From contig JAJCYO010000163.1 in NCBI GenBank assembly GCA_029262875.1, positions 1 to 45,065 on the forward strand: DNA of 45,065 nt. Reading direction: 5' to 3'. This stretch comes from Flavobacteriales bacterium (GTDB lineage Bacteria; Bacteroidota; Bacteroidia; Flavobacteriales_E; Vicingaceae). The notes under the pieces were generated by a model that saw nothing but the letters and a program-made list of their open reading frames with translations, searched no databases and was not told the origin of the DNA. A program made the translations under genes and the position numbers. Every line of letters begins with the position of its first letter. Positions within the stretch are counted from its first letter, which is position 1. Below are positions 27,249-35,992 of this stretch, piece after piece.

Positions 27249-28631
27249 TTAATTTAAATGGATTGGAAAAGCGATATCAAACTCAGTCCCTTCATTTTTA
27301 ATGCTATTTATTTTTATATTTCCCTTAAAAGAATCAATACGAGTTTGAATATTGTTTAACCCATGTCCTTTAAACAATTCCATGTCATTAATGTTAAAAC
27401 CAATTCCATTATCTTTTAAATTTAAGGTGATGCTTTCATTATTGTTTTCTAATTCAATCCGAACTTCTGTTGCTTCACTATGTTTGATGCTGTTATTAAT
27501 AAATTCTTGAATAATTCTAAAAATAGAAATTTCTAATGATTTAGTTATTGCAGGAAATGCATTGTCAGCTTTAAAAACAATCATAAAATCCAAGCTAAAA
27601 ACATTTGATTGTAATTCTTCAATTGCTTTTATAAGCCCATATTCTTGGAGTACAAGAGGTAGGGTGTTAAAACAAATCCTTCTTAAATCTTGAATAGCTT
27701 CCTGTAATATTTCTGGTATTGTTGCTAATTCATTTTCGATACCATTGTTTTGGTTATGATTAGCTTTTAAACTCTCTATTTGCAACTTTATTGCAGCTAA
27801 AGATTGTCCAACTCCATCATGTAGATCACGAGAAATTCTCTCTCTTTCCTGTTCTTGAGTCTCAATGGTTTTCTTAAGCAATAACTGATTCATTTTACTT
27901 CGTTCAGTGATATCTTTTATGATGGCTTGATAACTAATTATTTCTCCAAAATTGTTAGTTATTTTATTGGCAGATATTAGGCAATTCCTAATCTCATTAT
28001 TTTTCCCATACATTTGGCATTCATAACCATTAATTATCCCTTTAGAATTTAATTTTTTAATAATTTGTATTGCATCATTTTTGTCCTTCAGAATGGAACT
28101 GAGTGCAACTAAATTTAATGCTCTACTATTGTCAAAAAGGTTGACAGCAGCTTTATTAAAATCAATAATACGCCCCTTCAAATCGAATAAAAGAATAGGG
28201 TCTGATGAGTCAGCAAATACTTTCCTGTATTTAAGATTCAATTTATTATTTTGTTCTTCGAGGTAGTAAAGATGATAAGCATTTTCGATGGTAAGTTTTA
28301 AATCATAATCATTCCATGGTTTTGCTACATACCGATAAACCCTTCCTCTGTTTATTGCATCAATAACTGCATTAATATCACTGTAAGCGGTCAATAATAT
28401 TCTAATTGGATTTGGGTGCAAATCTAAAATTGATTCGAAAAAATCAACACCTGTTTTACCAGGCATTCTCTGATCGGCAATAACAACTTCAATGGGTTTT
28501 GTTTTTAAGATGTCATACCCCTCATTGGCTGAGGTTGCTGTATAAATTTCAAACTGCCTCCTAAAAGAGGCTTTAAAAGCATTTAGATTGCTAACCTCAT
28601 CATCAATATATAATACCTTAATTTTCTCCAT
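27249..28631 (-). CDS. Hybrid receiver-PAS-histidine kinase (HisKA_3), soluble
   Basis: The 460-residue protein has an N-terminal receiver (1-120; VLYIDDEVSNLNAFKASF, Asp53 in ADQRMPGKTG), a PAS domain (about 135-245), a HisKA_3 dimerisation/phosphorylation helix with His271 in RISRDLHDGVGQSLAAIKLQ, and a HATPase (FINNSIKHSE, LKDNGIGF, GHGLNNIQTRI). No membrane segment is present. With the receiver in front, it looks like an intermediate: it can be phosphorylated by the neighbouring membrane kinase and in turn control its own kinase activity towards the LuxR regulator. This flow is inference. Its start overlaps the upstream kinase gene by 14 bases. The receiver is near-duplicate to the stand-alone receiver at 33993. 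Confidence 0.92.
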   Translation of the reverse strand: MEKIKVLYIDDEVSNLNAFKASFRRQFEIYTATSANEGYDILKTKPIEVVIADQRMPGKTGVDFFESILDLHPNPIRILLTAYSDINAVIDAINRGRVYRYVAKPWNDYDLKLTIENAYHLYYLEEQNNKLNLKYRKVFADSSDPILLFDLKGRIIDFNKAAVNLFDNSRALNLVALSSILKDKNDAIQIIKKLNSKGIINGYECQMYGKNNEIRNCLISANKITNNFGEIISYQAIIKDITERSKMNQLLLKKTIETQEQERERISRDLHDGVGQSLAAIKLQIESLKANHNQNNGIENELATIPEILQEAIQDLRRICFNTLPLVLQEYGLIKAIEELQSNVFSLDFMIVFKADNAFPAITKSLEISIFRIIQEFINNSIKHSEATEVRIELENNNESITLNLKDNGIGFNINDMELFKGHGLNNIQTRIDSFKGNIKINSIKNEGTEFDIAFPIHLN

Positions 28632-30768
28632 CAGTTTCTCTTTTTATCGGAATTTCAACAATCATCTCTGTGCCCACATTTACTTCAGAATTTACCGTGA
28701 TTTTTCCGTTATGATTTTCAATTATATTTCTGACAATAGATAAGCCTAAGCCAGTTCCTTCACCTACATCTTTAGTCGTAAAAAATGGATCGAATAACTT
28801 ATTTTTTATATCATTAGCAATGCCTACTCCATTGTCTTTTATGGTTAATAAAATTGTTTTGTTGTTGCTTTCAGTTATAAGGTCAATCAATCCATTCTCA
28901 ATACCTCTTTCTTTTATAGCATAGATAGCGTTATCAATAAGGTTCATTGCCAATTGATTAATTTTTCCTGGATTACATTCAATAGGCGGAATATCTCCAA
29001 ATGATTTACTTACTTTAATTCCATTCAATTTATTTTTAATTAAAACCAATGTAGATGCTAATCCTTCATTAATATCTGCTTTTTTCAATTCTCCTTCATC
29101 TAAACGTGAAAAATTCCTAAGACCACTAACAATTTCAGTTGTACGTTTTGCTCCATCTTCAATACCATCAATAATGGTTGATAATTCTGTTTTTAAGTAA
29201 CCGAAATCAAGCTCTTTTTTTAATGCGTCTATTTCTTTTAGCTTTTCTTCAATGTTATCTACATTTTTTAGTTCTTCACATTTTTCAATTATGGCATTTA
29301 CATCCTCTATATCTTGACGTAACGGAGCAATATTTGAAGAAACAAAATTGATAGGGTTGTTAATTTCATGAGCAATACCAGCAGTTAATTGGCCTAAAGA
29401 AGACATTTTTTCGGCATCAACTAATTGAGATTGAGCTTCTTTTAAATCACTTAAGGTCAGATTTAATTCGGTCGTTCTTTCTTCAACTTTTTGCTCCAAT
29501 ACAATATTTTGGTCTCTTATAATTTTTTCGTTTTCTTTTAATACTTCTACCGTTTTCTGTTGAGATTCTTCTTTTTCTTTTTTATAAATGTTTATTCTGG
29601 CAGCTAAAGCAAATGATAGTAATATGGTTTCTATGGCAGAACCTATTTGCATGGTGTAGCGGGTAAAATTATTAAAAGGCAGCACCTCAAAATCTTTCAG
29701 AATATAAATGATAACACCAGAAAGAAAAATAACCCAGGCTACCAAGAAATATTTTGCTGGTTGATAGCCTCTCTTTACAATTTTTATCGTTGTAATTAGC
29801 ATATATATTGAGACAATCATAGCGTTAACTTCCATTATAATGAAACTTATCTTATATGATTGAAAAAGAGCAAAAAATATTGAGACTATGTAAGGAATAG
29901 ATAGTAAAAAAGATAGATTGAAAAGCGTTTTATAATAGAATTTTACTTTCAAGAAAACATTCATAAACACCATCGATGCGATTCCTACCAAGGAAGGGAA
30001 AATGAATAGGCTATTTTGAGCAACTTTAGGATGGTTTGGCCATAAATACTGGAATGGATAACCCTGAAGGCTTGTTTGTGTTAGTAATATTAGAATAATG
30101 TAAACTACATAATAGACATAGCTCTTATCTTTTACTGAAAAGTAGATAAATAGATTATATAGAATCATTACCATCATTAACCCAAAATAGCTTCCTGACA
30201 AAATATCTTTTTTCTTAACTTGATTCAGAATAACGGATTTGCTTCCGACAGAGATTGGAAGTTGTATAGCTTCTTTACTTGATATCTTCAGATAATATGT
30301 TTCAGTTTTTTCCTTTTGGATGTATAAATCAAAAAGATAATCAGGGTCTTTATATTTCCTGTCGTAAAAGGGAAGTTGCTCGCCAGCATTAATTGATGTG
30401 TAGTTGTTCGTATTGGAATTCGGATAGTAAAAAATCAAATTATCTAATGTAGGTAATGCCAAGTTTAACATTAGTTGGGGTTGGTTTGTTAAATTTTTAA
30501 TAGAAAATTTGATCCAGAAAGTAGATTCGGAAATCCCTAAATTTGGCACCTGATTTTTTGTGCTGATAAACTTTTTAGAGAGAACTTCTTCAATTCCTAA
30601 TGCATTAGATTCGTCTTCATAAATTAATAAAGATGATCCAATTGATTTAATCTCATTAATGTTTTCATACTCTATTGTGTTTTTGGCAACAGCATTTTGA
30701 GTTATCAAATAAAAAAGAGACAATAACATTACCTTGAAATAATATGTTGAAGTAATTAACTTATTCAT
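28618..30768 (-). CDS. 7TMR-DISM sensor histidine kinase
   Basis: The 716-residue protein has a signal-like N-terminus (1-29), a periplasmic 7TMR-DISMED2-type jelly-roll (about 32-180; STFWIKFSIKNLT, LDNLIFYYPN, TYYLKISSKEAIQLPI), seven membrane helices (about 192-395), a coiled coil (395-455) and a kinase: HisKA with His467 in LTAGIAHEINNPINFV, and HATPase boxes NLIDNAIYA, DNGVGI, FFTTKDVGEGTGLGLSIV. DISM extracytoplasmic domains usually bind small molecules such as carbohydrates. The start overlaps the GNAT-like gene by ATGA (four bases). It is the only membrane-spanning sensor in the operon and so the probable input. Confidence 0.93.
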   Translation of the reverse strand: MNKLITSTYYFKVMLLSLFYLITQNAVAKNTIEYENINEIKSIGSSLLIYEDESNALGIEEVLSKKFISTKNQVPNLGISESTFWIKFSIKNLTNQPQLMLNLALPTLDNLIFYYPNSNTNNYTSINAGEQLPFYDRKYKDPDYLFDLYIQKEKTETYYLKISSKEAIQLPISVGSKSVILNQVKKKDILSGSYFGLMMVMILYNLFIYFSVKDKSYVYYVVYIILILLTQTSLQGYPFQYLWPNHPKVAQNSLFIFPSLVGIASMVFMNVFLKVKFYYKTLFNLSFLLSIPYIVSIFFALFQSYKISFIIMEVNAMIVSIYMLITTIKIVKRGYQPAKYFLVAWVIFLSGVIIYILKDFEVLPFNNFTRYTMQIGSAIETILLSFALAARINIYKKEKEESQQKTVEVLKENEKIIRDQNIVLEQKVEERTTELNLTLSDLKEAQSQLVDAEKMSSLGQLTAGIAHEINNPINFVSSNIAPLRQDIEDVNAIIEKCEELKNVDNIEEKLKEIDALKKELDFGYLKTELSTIIDGIEDGAKRTTEIVSGLRNFSRLDEGELKKADINEGLASTLVLIKNKLNGIKVSKSFGDIPPIECNPGKINQLAMNLIDNAIYAIKERGIENGLIDLITESNNKTILLTIKDNGVGIANDIKNKLFDPFFTTKDVGEGTGLGLSIVRNIIENHNGKITVNSEVNVGTEMIVEIPIKRETDGEN

Positions 30769-31514
30769 ACGATAGTGTTATTATCTATAGCCTTATAGTT
30801 TACTTGTGAAACGTTATCATAAACAAGTTGATAAGAAATAGTAGATTTAAAACCTCTATTTATTTCGATTCTAGTTTGATTAGGGGTATCTCTTAAGGAC
30901 AACATAACATCTTTATCAGATTGTGCTGCGGTTTCTATAGTTATTGCATTTAATATTCCTATAACATGAGCAATATAATTGCTATTGGGATAAGGAAAAT
31001 CCCCATGATTGCCAAGAGATTCGTCAATAACAAATCCGATTTCACCAAATAATTTCAAGGTATATCCAGCGCAGATGCCAAGCATGGTGCTGAAATTTAA
31101 CTGGATGGCAGAAGAAATTGACGCCCACATTAAATATCTACTAATACCTAAATTTTTTACTTTTTTTGAAATCCATAAACCACAAGATTCACCTATACCT
31201 CCATTTAAGGCATAATGGGTTACTTTACTATAGATAGTTCCATCCATTTTTCCAACTGCTTCTTCAACCGGTAATGGATGGATTCCATCAGCAATTTGAA
31301 TCCTAACCCCTCCTACTAACACTTTAGACTGATTGTCCTGAGCTACTACACAATAAATGTTAGGATTTTTCGCCCATAAATTATTATTGGTTGTAACATT
31401 AGTAATTCCATAATCTGTTAAGACCTTTACATGCCCATCAATGTATTGTTCGCACAATTCAGGTTCATCAATGGCTCTAAATGCAAAAACGTTATATTCT
31501 TGTGTTTTACTCAT
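30765..31514 (-). CDS. GNAT-fold acyltransferase-like protein
   Basis: The 249-residue protein is not a member of a family I can name with certainty. The layout fits a GNAT/autoinducer-synthase (N-acyl amino acid synthase) fold: an N-terminal part with a substrate-facing helix, a beta strand block YCVVAQDNQSKVLVGGVRIQ (54-73), and SCGLWISKKVKNLGISRYLM (110-129), where KNLGIS lies in the place of the CoA pyrophosphate loop, followed by an amphipathic helix and LFGEIGFVID. There is no signal or membrane segment. It overlaps the E1/nitroreductase gene by eight bases and the sensor kinase by four, so it is strictly coupled to both. What it acylates, if anything, is unknown. Confidence 0.6.
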   Translation of the reverse strand: MSKTQEYNVFAFRAIDEPELCEQYIDGHVKVLTDYGITNVTTNNNLWAKNPNIYCVVAQDNQSKVLVGGVRIQIADGIHPLPVEEAVGKMDGTIYSKVTHYALNGGIGESCGLWISKKVKNLGISRYLMWASISSAIQLNFSTMLGICAGYTLKLFGEIGFVIDESLGNHGDFPYPNSNYIAHVIGILNAITIETAAQSDKDVMLSLRDTPNQTRIEINRGFKSTISYQLVYDNVSQVNYKAIDNNTIV

Positions 31515-33852
31515 ACATTAAAACATCTTTTACATATCTTCTCAATGCTTTTACTTTAGGGTCTTTTACAGATGCTAATCGAAAGAAAAAAACATCCTTT
31601 TCATTAGATGCCATGCCAGTAACTTGTTTCAACTTGTCGTATTGAACAACCATTTCATTTTTTATTTCTTCAATATCATCAAAATTACCATCTCCTACTT
31701 TTGCAAATAAAAATGTATTTATAGACATAGGTTGAAAAGCAATTCCTCTTTCGGAAGAAGCTAACCAGAGTTTTTGAATGGCTCTTCCTCCATCAAAAAA
31801 ATTGTCAGCATCAAATTTTGGCATAGTAATCATTCCAAGTGCTGAAGCACTATCTATTGCTTTTTTAGACAGTTTACCAAATTCATTACCCAACTTCCAT
31901 TTCTTAATATGTTTGGTGACATTCCAATTTTTAGAAACAATTAATCCTGCTCTTTCTGTTGGTGTTAAATCAATAGTATTAATATCAATACCATCTCTAG
32001 TTTCTTCCACTTCCTTTTTATTCCATCGAATTTCATGTATAAAATGTGTATGACCGGCTTTATTTGTCATGAATAGCTTGTCCACTTCAGCCAATATTTC
32101 TTTTAACTCTTCTATTTTAATGGCGTCTTTAAATATTTTCAGTTTAGCACCATTTATTGATCTTACGACTTCGTTGAAATATTTTTCATCTTCTTCTTTT
32201 AGAGGGACTCTTTCTCCTAAATTTCTGTTAGTTAACCTTGTAGGAACTACTTCTATTAAATTATCATGGATATGTTTTTCTACGTTTTCGGATGCGTTTT
32301 TATAAAATGTAAATATGGCGATTAAATCATTACCAGAACCTAAAGGAAATTTATTTAACTCGACTTCATAGCCCATTTGATGTGCTTTTAAAATTAAATT
32401 TTCCGTTGCAGCACCAATACTTATAAGCGAGGCAGTATTTTTATAGTTTAAAATGGATTCAGATCTATTAACGTCATTAAATAGCATCAATTTTTTATTT
32501 TTAAATAACCATTTCCATGGCTGAACATTCCCTCCAGAAGGAGCCATAATTGCATATTTCACTAATTCTTCAACTTCTACATTAAGTAAATCACAACTGG
32601 AACTACTATTATGAGCAAATAATTTTTCATTCACTTCCTTTAGTGCTTCTAAATAATCTTCTATATTGGTCTTAGGGATAAAATTGACTTGTTCTTTTTT
32701 TACCTTATTTGCAGAGATATAATCTTTAACACTATCGTTAATCTGTTCTTCTGTATCTACAAAATATCTACCTGATTTTGTAAATTGATTGAGTAAAATC
32801 CTGCGGCAAACATCGGTACAAATACCTCCACCAAAAATAACACCCGATGCCAATTGTGGCCATGTAGTAATGGTATCTTCAATTTCGAGCATTGATGCTT
32901 TTAACCTTTCTGAGGAAGTTTCAACTCCAAGCATCGGTAATAAATAAGGTACTTTCTCTTCATTGGTTTTGGCTTCTTTTACCAATGTTAAGTCTAAATG
33001 GTCAATTAACCCATGCAAAATGGGTAAATCAGGTTCTAGATCAAAACGTTCAATGTCAGTAGTTCCTCTGTCACTAGAATTCATTACTACAGGAATACCC
33101 AATTCCTTTGCTTTTTGACGAGCAAATATTTTAGTGTGTAACCCATCACAAACCTCAATGCATATATCCAGTTGTCCATTTTTAGTGAAAAAGTCGGTAA
33201 CATTTTCTTCTGTTAACCCATCATGCATACAGGTTACTTTTAAAAAAGGATCTATTTCCGCAATTTCTCTGGCAACAACAATGGTCTTTTTTACACCAAA
33301 ATTCTGAACTCCGGTTTGAATTCGATTTAAGTTAGAAAGTTCAATGATATCAAAATCAGCAATGACTAATTCTCCGCAAATACGTTCTAATGCAATTGTT
33401 AAAGCTATGGCTTTACCAACAGATAATCCAATTATTCCAATTTTTTTATCTGCCAAAATTTCTTCTTCTTCAGGAGTTATTTTGTACTGATTACGATTAG
33501 TACGTACCTCAATAAACTCTTCTTTATCTAACAAATGAATGAGTTTGTTTAACCATGGATAATATATCCAAATCCCGTATTCATCTATAGGGGTATTATC
33601 TAAATGATTTTCAATTGTCTGGTTCAGTTCGTCTGGAGTAAATTTCTTTTTAGGGTGTCTTAACTTTATGAGCTCTTCTAATTGTCCATTTATTTCATCA
33701 CATACCTCAATTGTAGGATTATTTTTTAATAATTCGAAAAGTTCATCTTTGGATTTTTCTATGTATAAATTGAAAAAAATAGGAGTATATACTTGCTCCT
33801 CGGGAACAACCTTATTATCTGATAACCAATTTGTAATAGATTTTTCCATCAA
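31507..33852 (-). CDS. E1/ThiF-like adenylyltransferase fused to nitroreductase (Rv1355c-like)
   Basis: The 781-residue protein has three parts: an N-terminal region (1-130) of unknown type; an E1/ThiF/MoeB-like Rossmann domain (about 135-355) with IGIIGLSVGKAIAL, the acidic strand end ADFDIIELSNLNRIQTG (NLNR corresponds to the MoeB/ThiF NLQRQ motif with the Arg finger) and ICIEVCDGL; and a nitroreductase/FMN domain (about 425-775), starting VKYAIMAPSGGNVQPWKW. The architecture is that of Rv1355c-family proteins (MoeY in mycobacteria). The nucleotide loop GLSVG departs from GxGGxG, and no CxxC zinc pairs are obvious. E1-like enzymes adenylate C-terminal carboxylates; nitroreductase-like domains oxidise or reduce with FMN. 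A peptide-modifying role, as in azoline-forming clusters, is conceivable but no precursor or YcaO gene is nearby. First gene of the operon. Confidence 0.85.
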   Translation of the reverse strand: MMEKSITNWLSDNKVVPEEQVYTPIFFNLYIEKSKDELFELLKNNPTIEVCDEINGQLEELIKLRHPKKKFTPDELNQTIENHLDNTPIDEYGIWIYYPWLNKLIHLLDKEEFIEVRTNRNQYKITPEEEEILADKKIGIIGLSVGKAIALTIALERICGELVIADFDIIELSNLNRIQTGVQNFGVKKTIVVAREIAEIDPFLKVTCMHDGLTEENVTDFFTKNGQLDICIEVCDGLHTKIFARQKAKELGIPVVMNSSDRGTTDIERFDLEPDLPILHGLIDHLDLTLVKEAKTNEEKVPYLLPMLGVETSSERLKASMLEIEDTITTWPQLASGVIFGGGICTDVCRRILLNQFTKSGRYFVDTEEQINDSVKDYISANKVKKEQVNFIPKTNIEDYLEALKEVNEKLFAHNSSSSCDLLNVEVEELVKYAIMAPSGGNVQPWKWLFKNKKLMLFNDVNRSESILNYKNTASLISIGAATENLILKAHQMGYEVELNKFPLGSGNDLIAIFTFYKNASENVEKHIHDNLIEVVPTRLTNRNLGERVPLKEEDEKYFNEVVRSINGAKLKIFKDAIKIEELKEILAEVDKLFMTNKAGHTHFIHEIRWNKKEVEETRDGIDINTIDLTPTERAGLIVSKNWNVTKHIKKWKLGNEFGKLSKKAIDSASALGMITMPKFDADNFFDGGRAIQKLWLASSERGIAFQPMSINTFLFAKVGDGNFDDIEEIKNEMVVQYDKLKQVTGMASNEKDVFFFRLASVKDPKVKALRRYVKDVLMYE

Positions 33853-33908
33853 CTTTATTTCAATTTCAAACTAAATAATTAATATTAGTGAAAATAATAA
33901 TATTTTTG

Positions 33909-33926
33909 CTACGTATTTATACCGAT
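33909..33926. promoter_or_regulatory. Half-conserved TACGTA operator in a divergent region
   Basis: CTACGTAT-TT-ATACCGAT stands between the divergent E1 operon and receiver gene. The left arm equals the arm of the perfect palindrome at 35894-35911 with the same two-base centre; the right arm matches in its first four bases. It may be a response-regulator site controlling one or both genes. Confidence 0.35.
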
Positions 33927-33992
33927 ATTGAATTAATTAAAATACGGATGATTTTGATGTAATCTTTTCTTAATTTAATCGTATAATGAGCT

Positions 33993-34466
33993 ATGGAAGA
34001 GAGCAAAAAAAATAAAATTAATGTGCTTTATGTTGACGATGAAGTAAGTAATTTGTCAGCATTTAAAGCTTCTTATCGTAGGGTGTACAACGTTTTTATT
34101 GCTGAATCTGCTAAAGAAGGGAAGAAAATTCTCGATGAAGACGATATTGAAATTATTTTAACAGATCAACGAATGCCAGAAATGACAGGAGTAGAGTTTT
34201 TGCAATCCATTATTACAACGCATCCAAACCCTATACGAATTTTAGTTACTGGTTACTCTGATATAGATGCGGTTATTAATGCGGTTAATGAAGGGCAGAT
34301 TTATAAATACATTTCTAAACCTTGGGATAATGAATCCCTCAAAATGACGATCAATCAAGCTTATGAAGTTTATAGTTTGCGTAAGGAAAATCAAGAATTA
34401 ACCAAAAGTCTAATTCAAGCCAATAAACAATTAGAGTTTATGCTCCGCCAAAAATTAATTTCTTAA
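33993..34466 (+). CDS. Stand-alone receiver-domain response regulator
   Basis: The 157-residue protein is one receiver domain (about 9-128) plus a short coiled-coil-like tail (RKENQELTKSLIQANKQLEF) and no DNA-binding or enzymatic output. The phosphoacceptor is Asp58 in LTDQRMPEMTGVEF, with VLYVDDEVSNLSAFKASY in front and ISKPW at the lysine. It is much more similar to the receiver of the hybrid kinase at 27249-28631 than to general receivers (shared DDEVSNLxAFKAS, HPNPIRIL, AVI.A.N.G). It is divergent from the E1 operon and converges on the next gene with adjacent stop codons. A role as phosphate sink or adaptor in the same relay is plausible. Confidence 0.9.
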   Translation: MEESKKNKINVLYVDDEVSNLSAFKASYRRVYNVFIAESAKEGKKILDEDDIEIILTDQRMPEMTGVEFLQSIITTHPNPIRILVTGYSDIDAVINAVNEGQIYKYISKPWDNESLKMTINQAYEVYSLRKENQELTKSLIQANKQLEFMLRQKLIS

Positions 34467-35711
34467 TTATCGGTATAATTTTTCTTTCAAAAACTGACCA
34501 TCTTTAGTCATTACATTTAAAATGTAAATTCCAGAAGAATTGTTTGATAAGGATAAATTGTAAATATCATTAACGGAGACATCCTCAAAAACTAATTTCC
34601 CATTAATATCATAAACCATAATTTGTTTGTTGGAGTGCTCAGCTGTTATCAATTGGTAATTCCCGTTTCCTAAATTAGCTAATTGAATATTTTCAGTATT
34701 GATGTTGTTAATTGATGTAATTACATTTGGTGATTGTAAAACCGTGATTTGCTTTGTATTGTCCTCGGTGCAATTATTATTACTTGCAGAAAGCGTAACA
34801 ACGTAATTTCCAGTTGAAGAATAGTTGTAAATAGGACTGATGTCAAAACTGGAACCACCATCACCAAAATCCCAAGTATAGTTTTGAGCATTTAACGAAT
34901 TGTTGGTTGTGTTAATTTCCCCACCTTCCGAAATATAAACGGTATCTTTATTAAGGTTAAAATCTGAAGTTAAATTTGCAGCAGGACTAATGGTAAAAGA
35001 AAATTCATCCACAATTCCTTTACTACTCACTTGTGCAGTGTAATTCCCTGGAAGTAAATTATTGTAATTGTTAAGGCTTGAGTTTGAGTTATTGTTTACA
35101 ATGGTATTATTAGCTGCATCCAATATTTGAATATCCCAATCTGTATTTCCTGCATTGTTGACCATTATAGATCCATCATTCATGTTAAAGCAAGTTTCGT
35201 TCGTTGGGGTAGTAACTAAAGATGTAGAAATATTAAAAGTAAAAGAAGGGGAATTCTGTTGTGTATTAAAATTGAAAACTAAAGAAGTATCTCCTAATAT
35301 TCTATAGTGAGTTGTAGATGAAATATCTGTTAAGCTTATTTTATAGTTAGAGGTTAGTGCAAAAATTTCTTCTATGTCTATTGTATAAATACCGTTTGCT
35401 GGAATGTTGGTGTAGATTGTAATTGACATGTCTTCAGTAAATTCTGGCAAAGCATTAATCGATAATTCTTGTCCTGGAGTTATTTGTGTGTATATAGAAG
35501 GTACATTTGGATTTGGGCTAAATAATTTCCAAGCATCATAGCTTCCATCAAAATTTTGAGAAGCTCCATTTACTAACCTTATAATAGTTTCATCGGAATA
35601 GTTGTTACCAGAAATTTTGAATCTAAAAGCGTTGTTGTTTTGAGTAAAAGCCGTTAAGCTTATTAAACTGATAAGAATTAAAGTAGCAATCTTTTTATAT
35701 ACATTTTTCAT
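34467..35711 (-). CDS. Secreted PKD protein with T9SS type A sorting domain
   Basis: The 414-residue protein has a signal peptide (about 1-23, ending TAFT), an N-terminal region of about 210 residues without clear family that contains FRFKISGNNYSDETIIRLVN and SYDAWKLFS (typical of Bacteroidota surface proteins), a PKD domain (about 250-330; QNYTWDFGDGGSS, GNYVVTLSASN) and a C-terminal type A T9SS domain (IMVYDINGKLVFEDV, SSGIYILNVMTKDG, KEKLYR). It is therefore exported to the surface or medium. It lies between two signalling loci and may belong to their regulon; ligand unknown. Confidence 0.85.
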   Translation of the reverse strand: MKNVYKKIATLILISLISLTAFTQNNNAFRFKISGNNYSDETIIRLVNGASQNFDGSYDAWKLFSPNPNVPSIYTQITPGQELSINALPEFTEDMSITIYTNIPANGIYTIDIEEIFALTSNYKISLTDISSTTHYRILGDTSLVFNFNTQQNSPSFTFNISTSLVTTPTNETCFNMNDGSIMVNNAGNTDWDIQILDAANNTIVNNNSNSSLNNYNNLLPGNYTAQVSSKGIVDEFSFTISPAANLTSDFNLNKDTVYISEGGEINTTNNSLNAQNYTWDFGDGGSSFDISPIYNYSSTGNYVVTLSASNNNCTEDNTKQITVLQSPNVITSINNINTENIQLANLGNGNYQLITAEHSNKQIMVYDINGKLVFEDVSVNDIYNLSLSNNSSGIYILNVMTKDGQFLKEKLYR

Positions 35712-35893
35712 AATACACTTAGTTTATTAATTTATAGTAAAGTTAGATACTATGAAAGCTTGAAAAAACAGTATATTTTACTAAATTTTAAGTGCGCTAT
35801 ACCCTTACAAAAATGAACAATAGTACTTAGTTACAGTGAAATACACTTACGTTAAATAAGTAGTTGTTGGTATGGCGTCTAACTATTTAATTC

Positions 35894-35911
35894 CTACGTA
35901 TAAATACGTAG
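35894..35911. promoter_or_regulatory. Perfect 18-bp palindrome upstream of the multi-sensor kinase
   Basis: CTACGTATAAATACGTAG has fully complementary 8-bp arms around an AA centre. It lies 81 bases upstream of the chosen kinase start and would lie only three bases before the longer ORF start at 35915, which supports the later start. NarL/LuxR-type regulators bind inverted repeats of this size; the regulator encoded at 39680 is the obvious candidate. The remaining bases of 35712-35992 show no gene. Confidence 0.55.
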
Positions 35912-35992
35912 ATAATGATTCTTAATTTCAGTAAAACAGGGTATTGTCGCTTACCTTTTTTATTTAGAAATTTATCAGTATTAAAACTTTAC

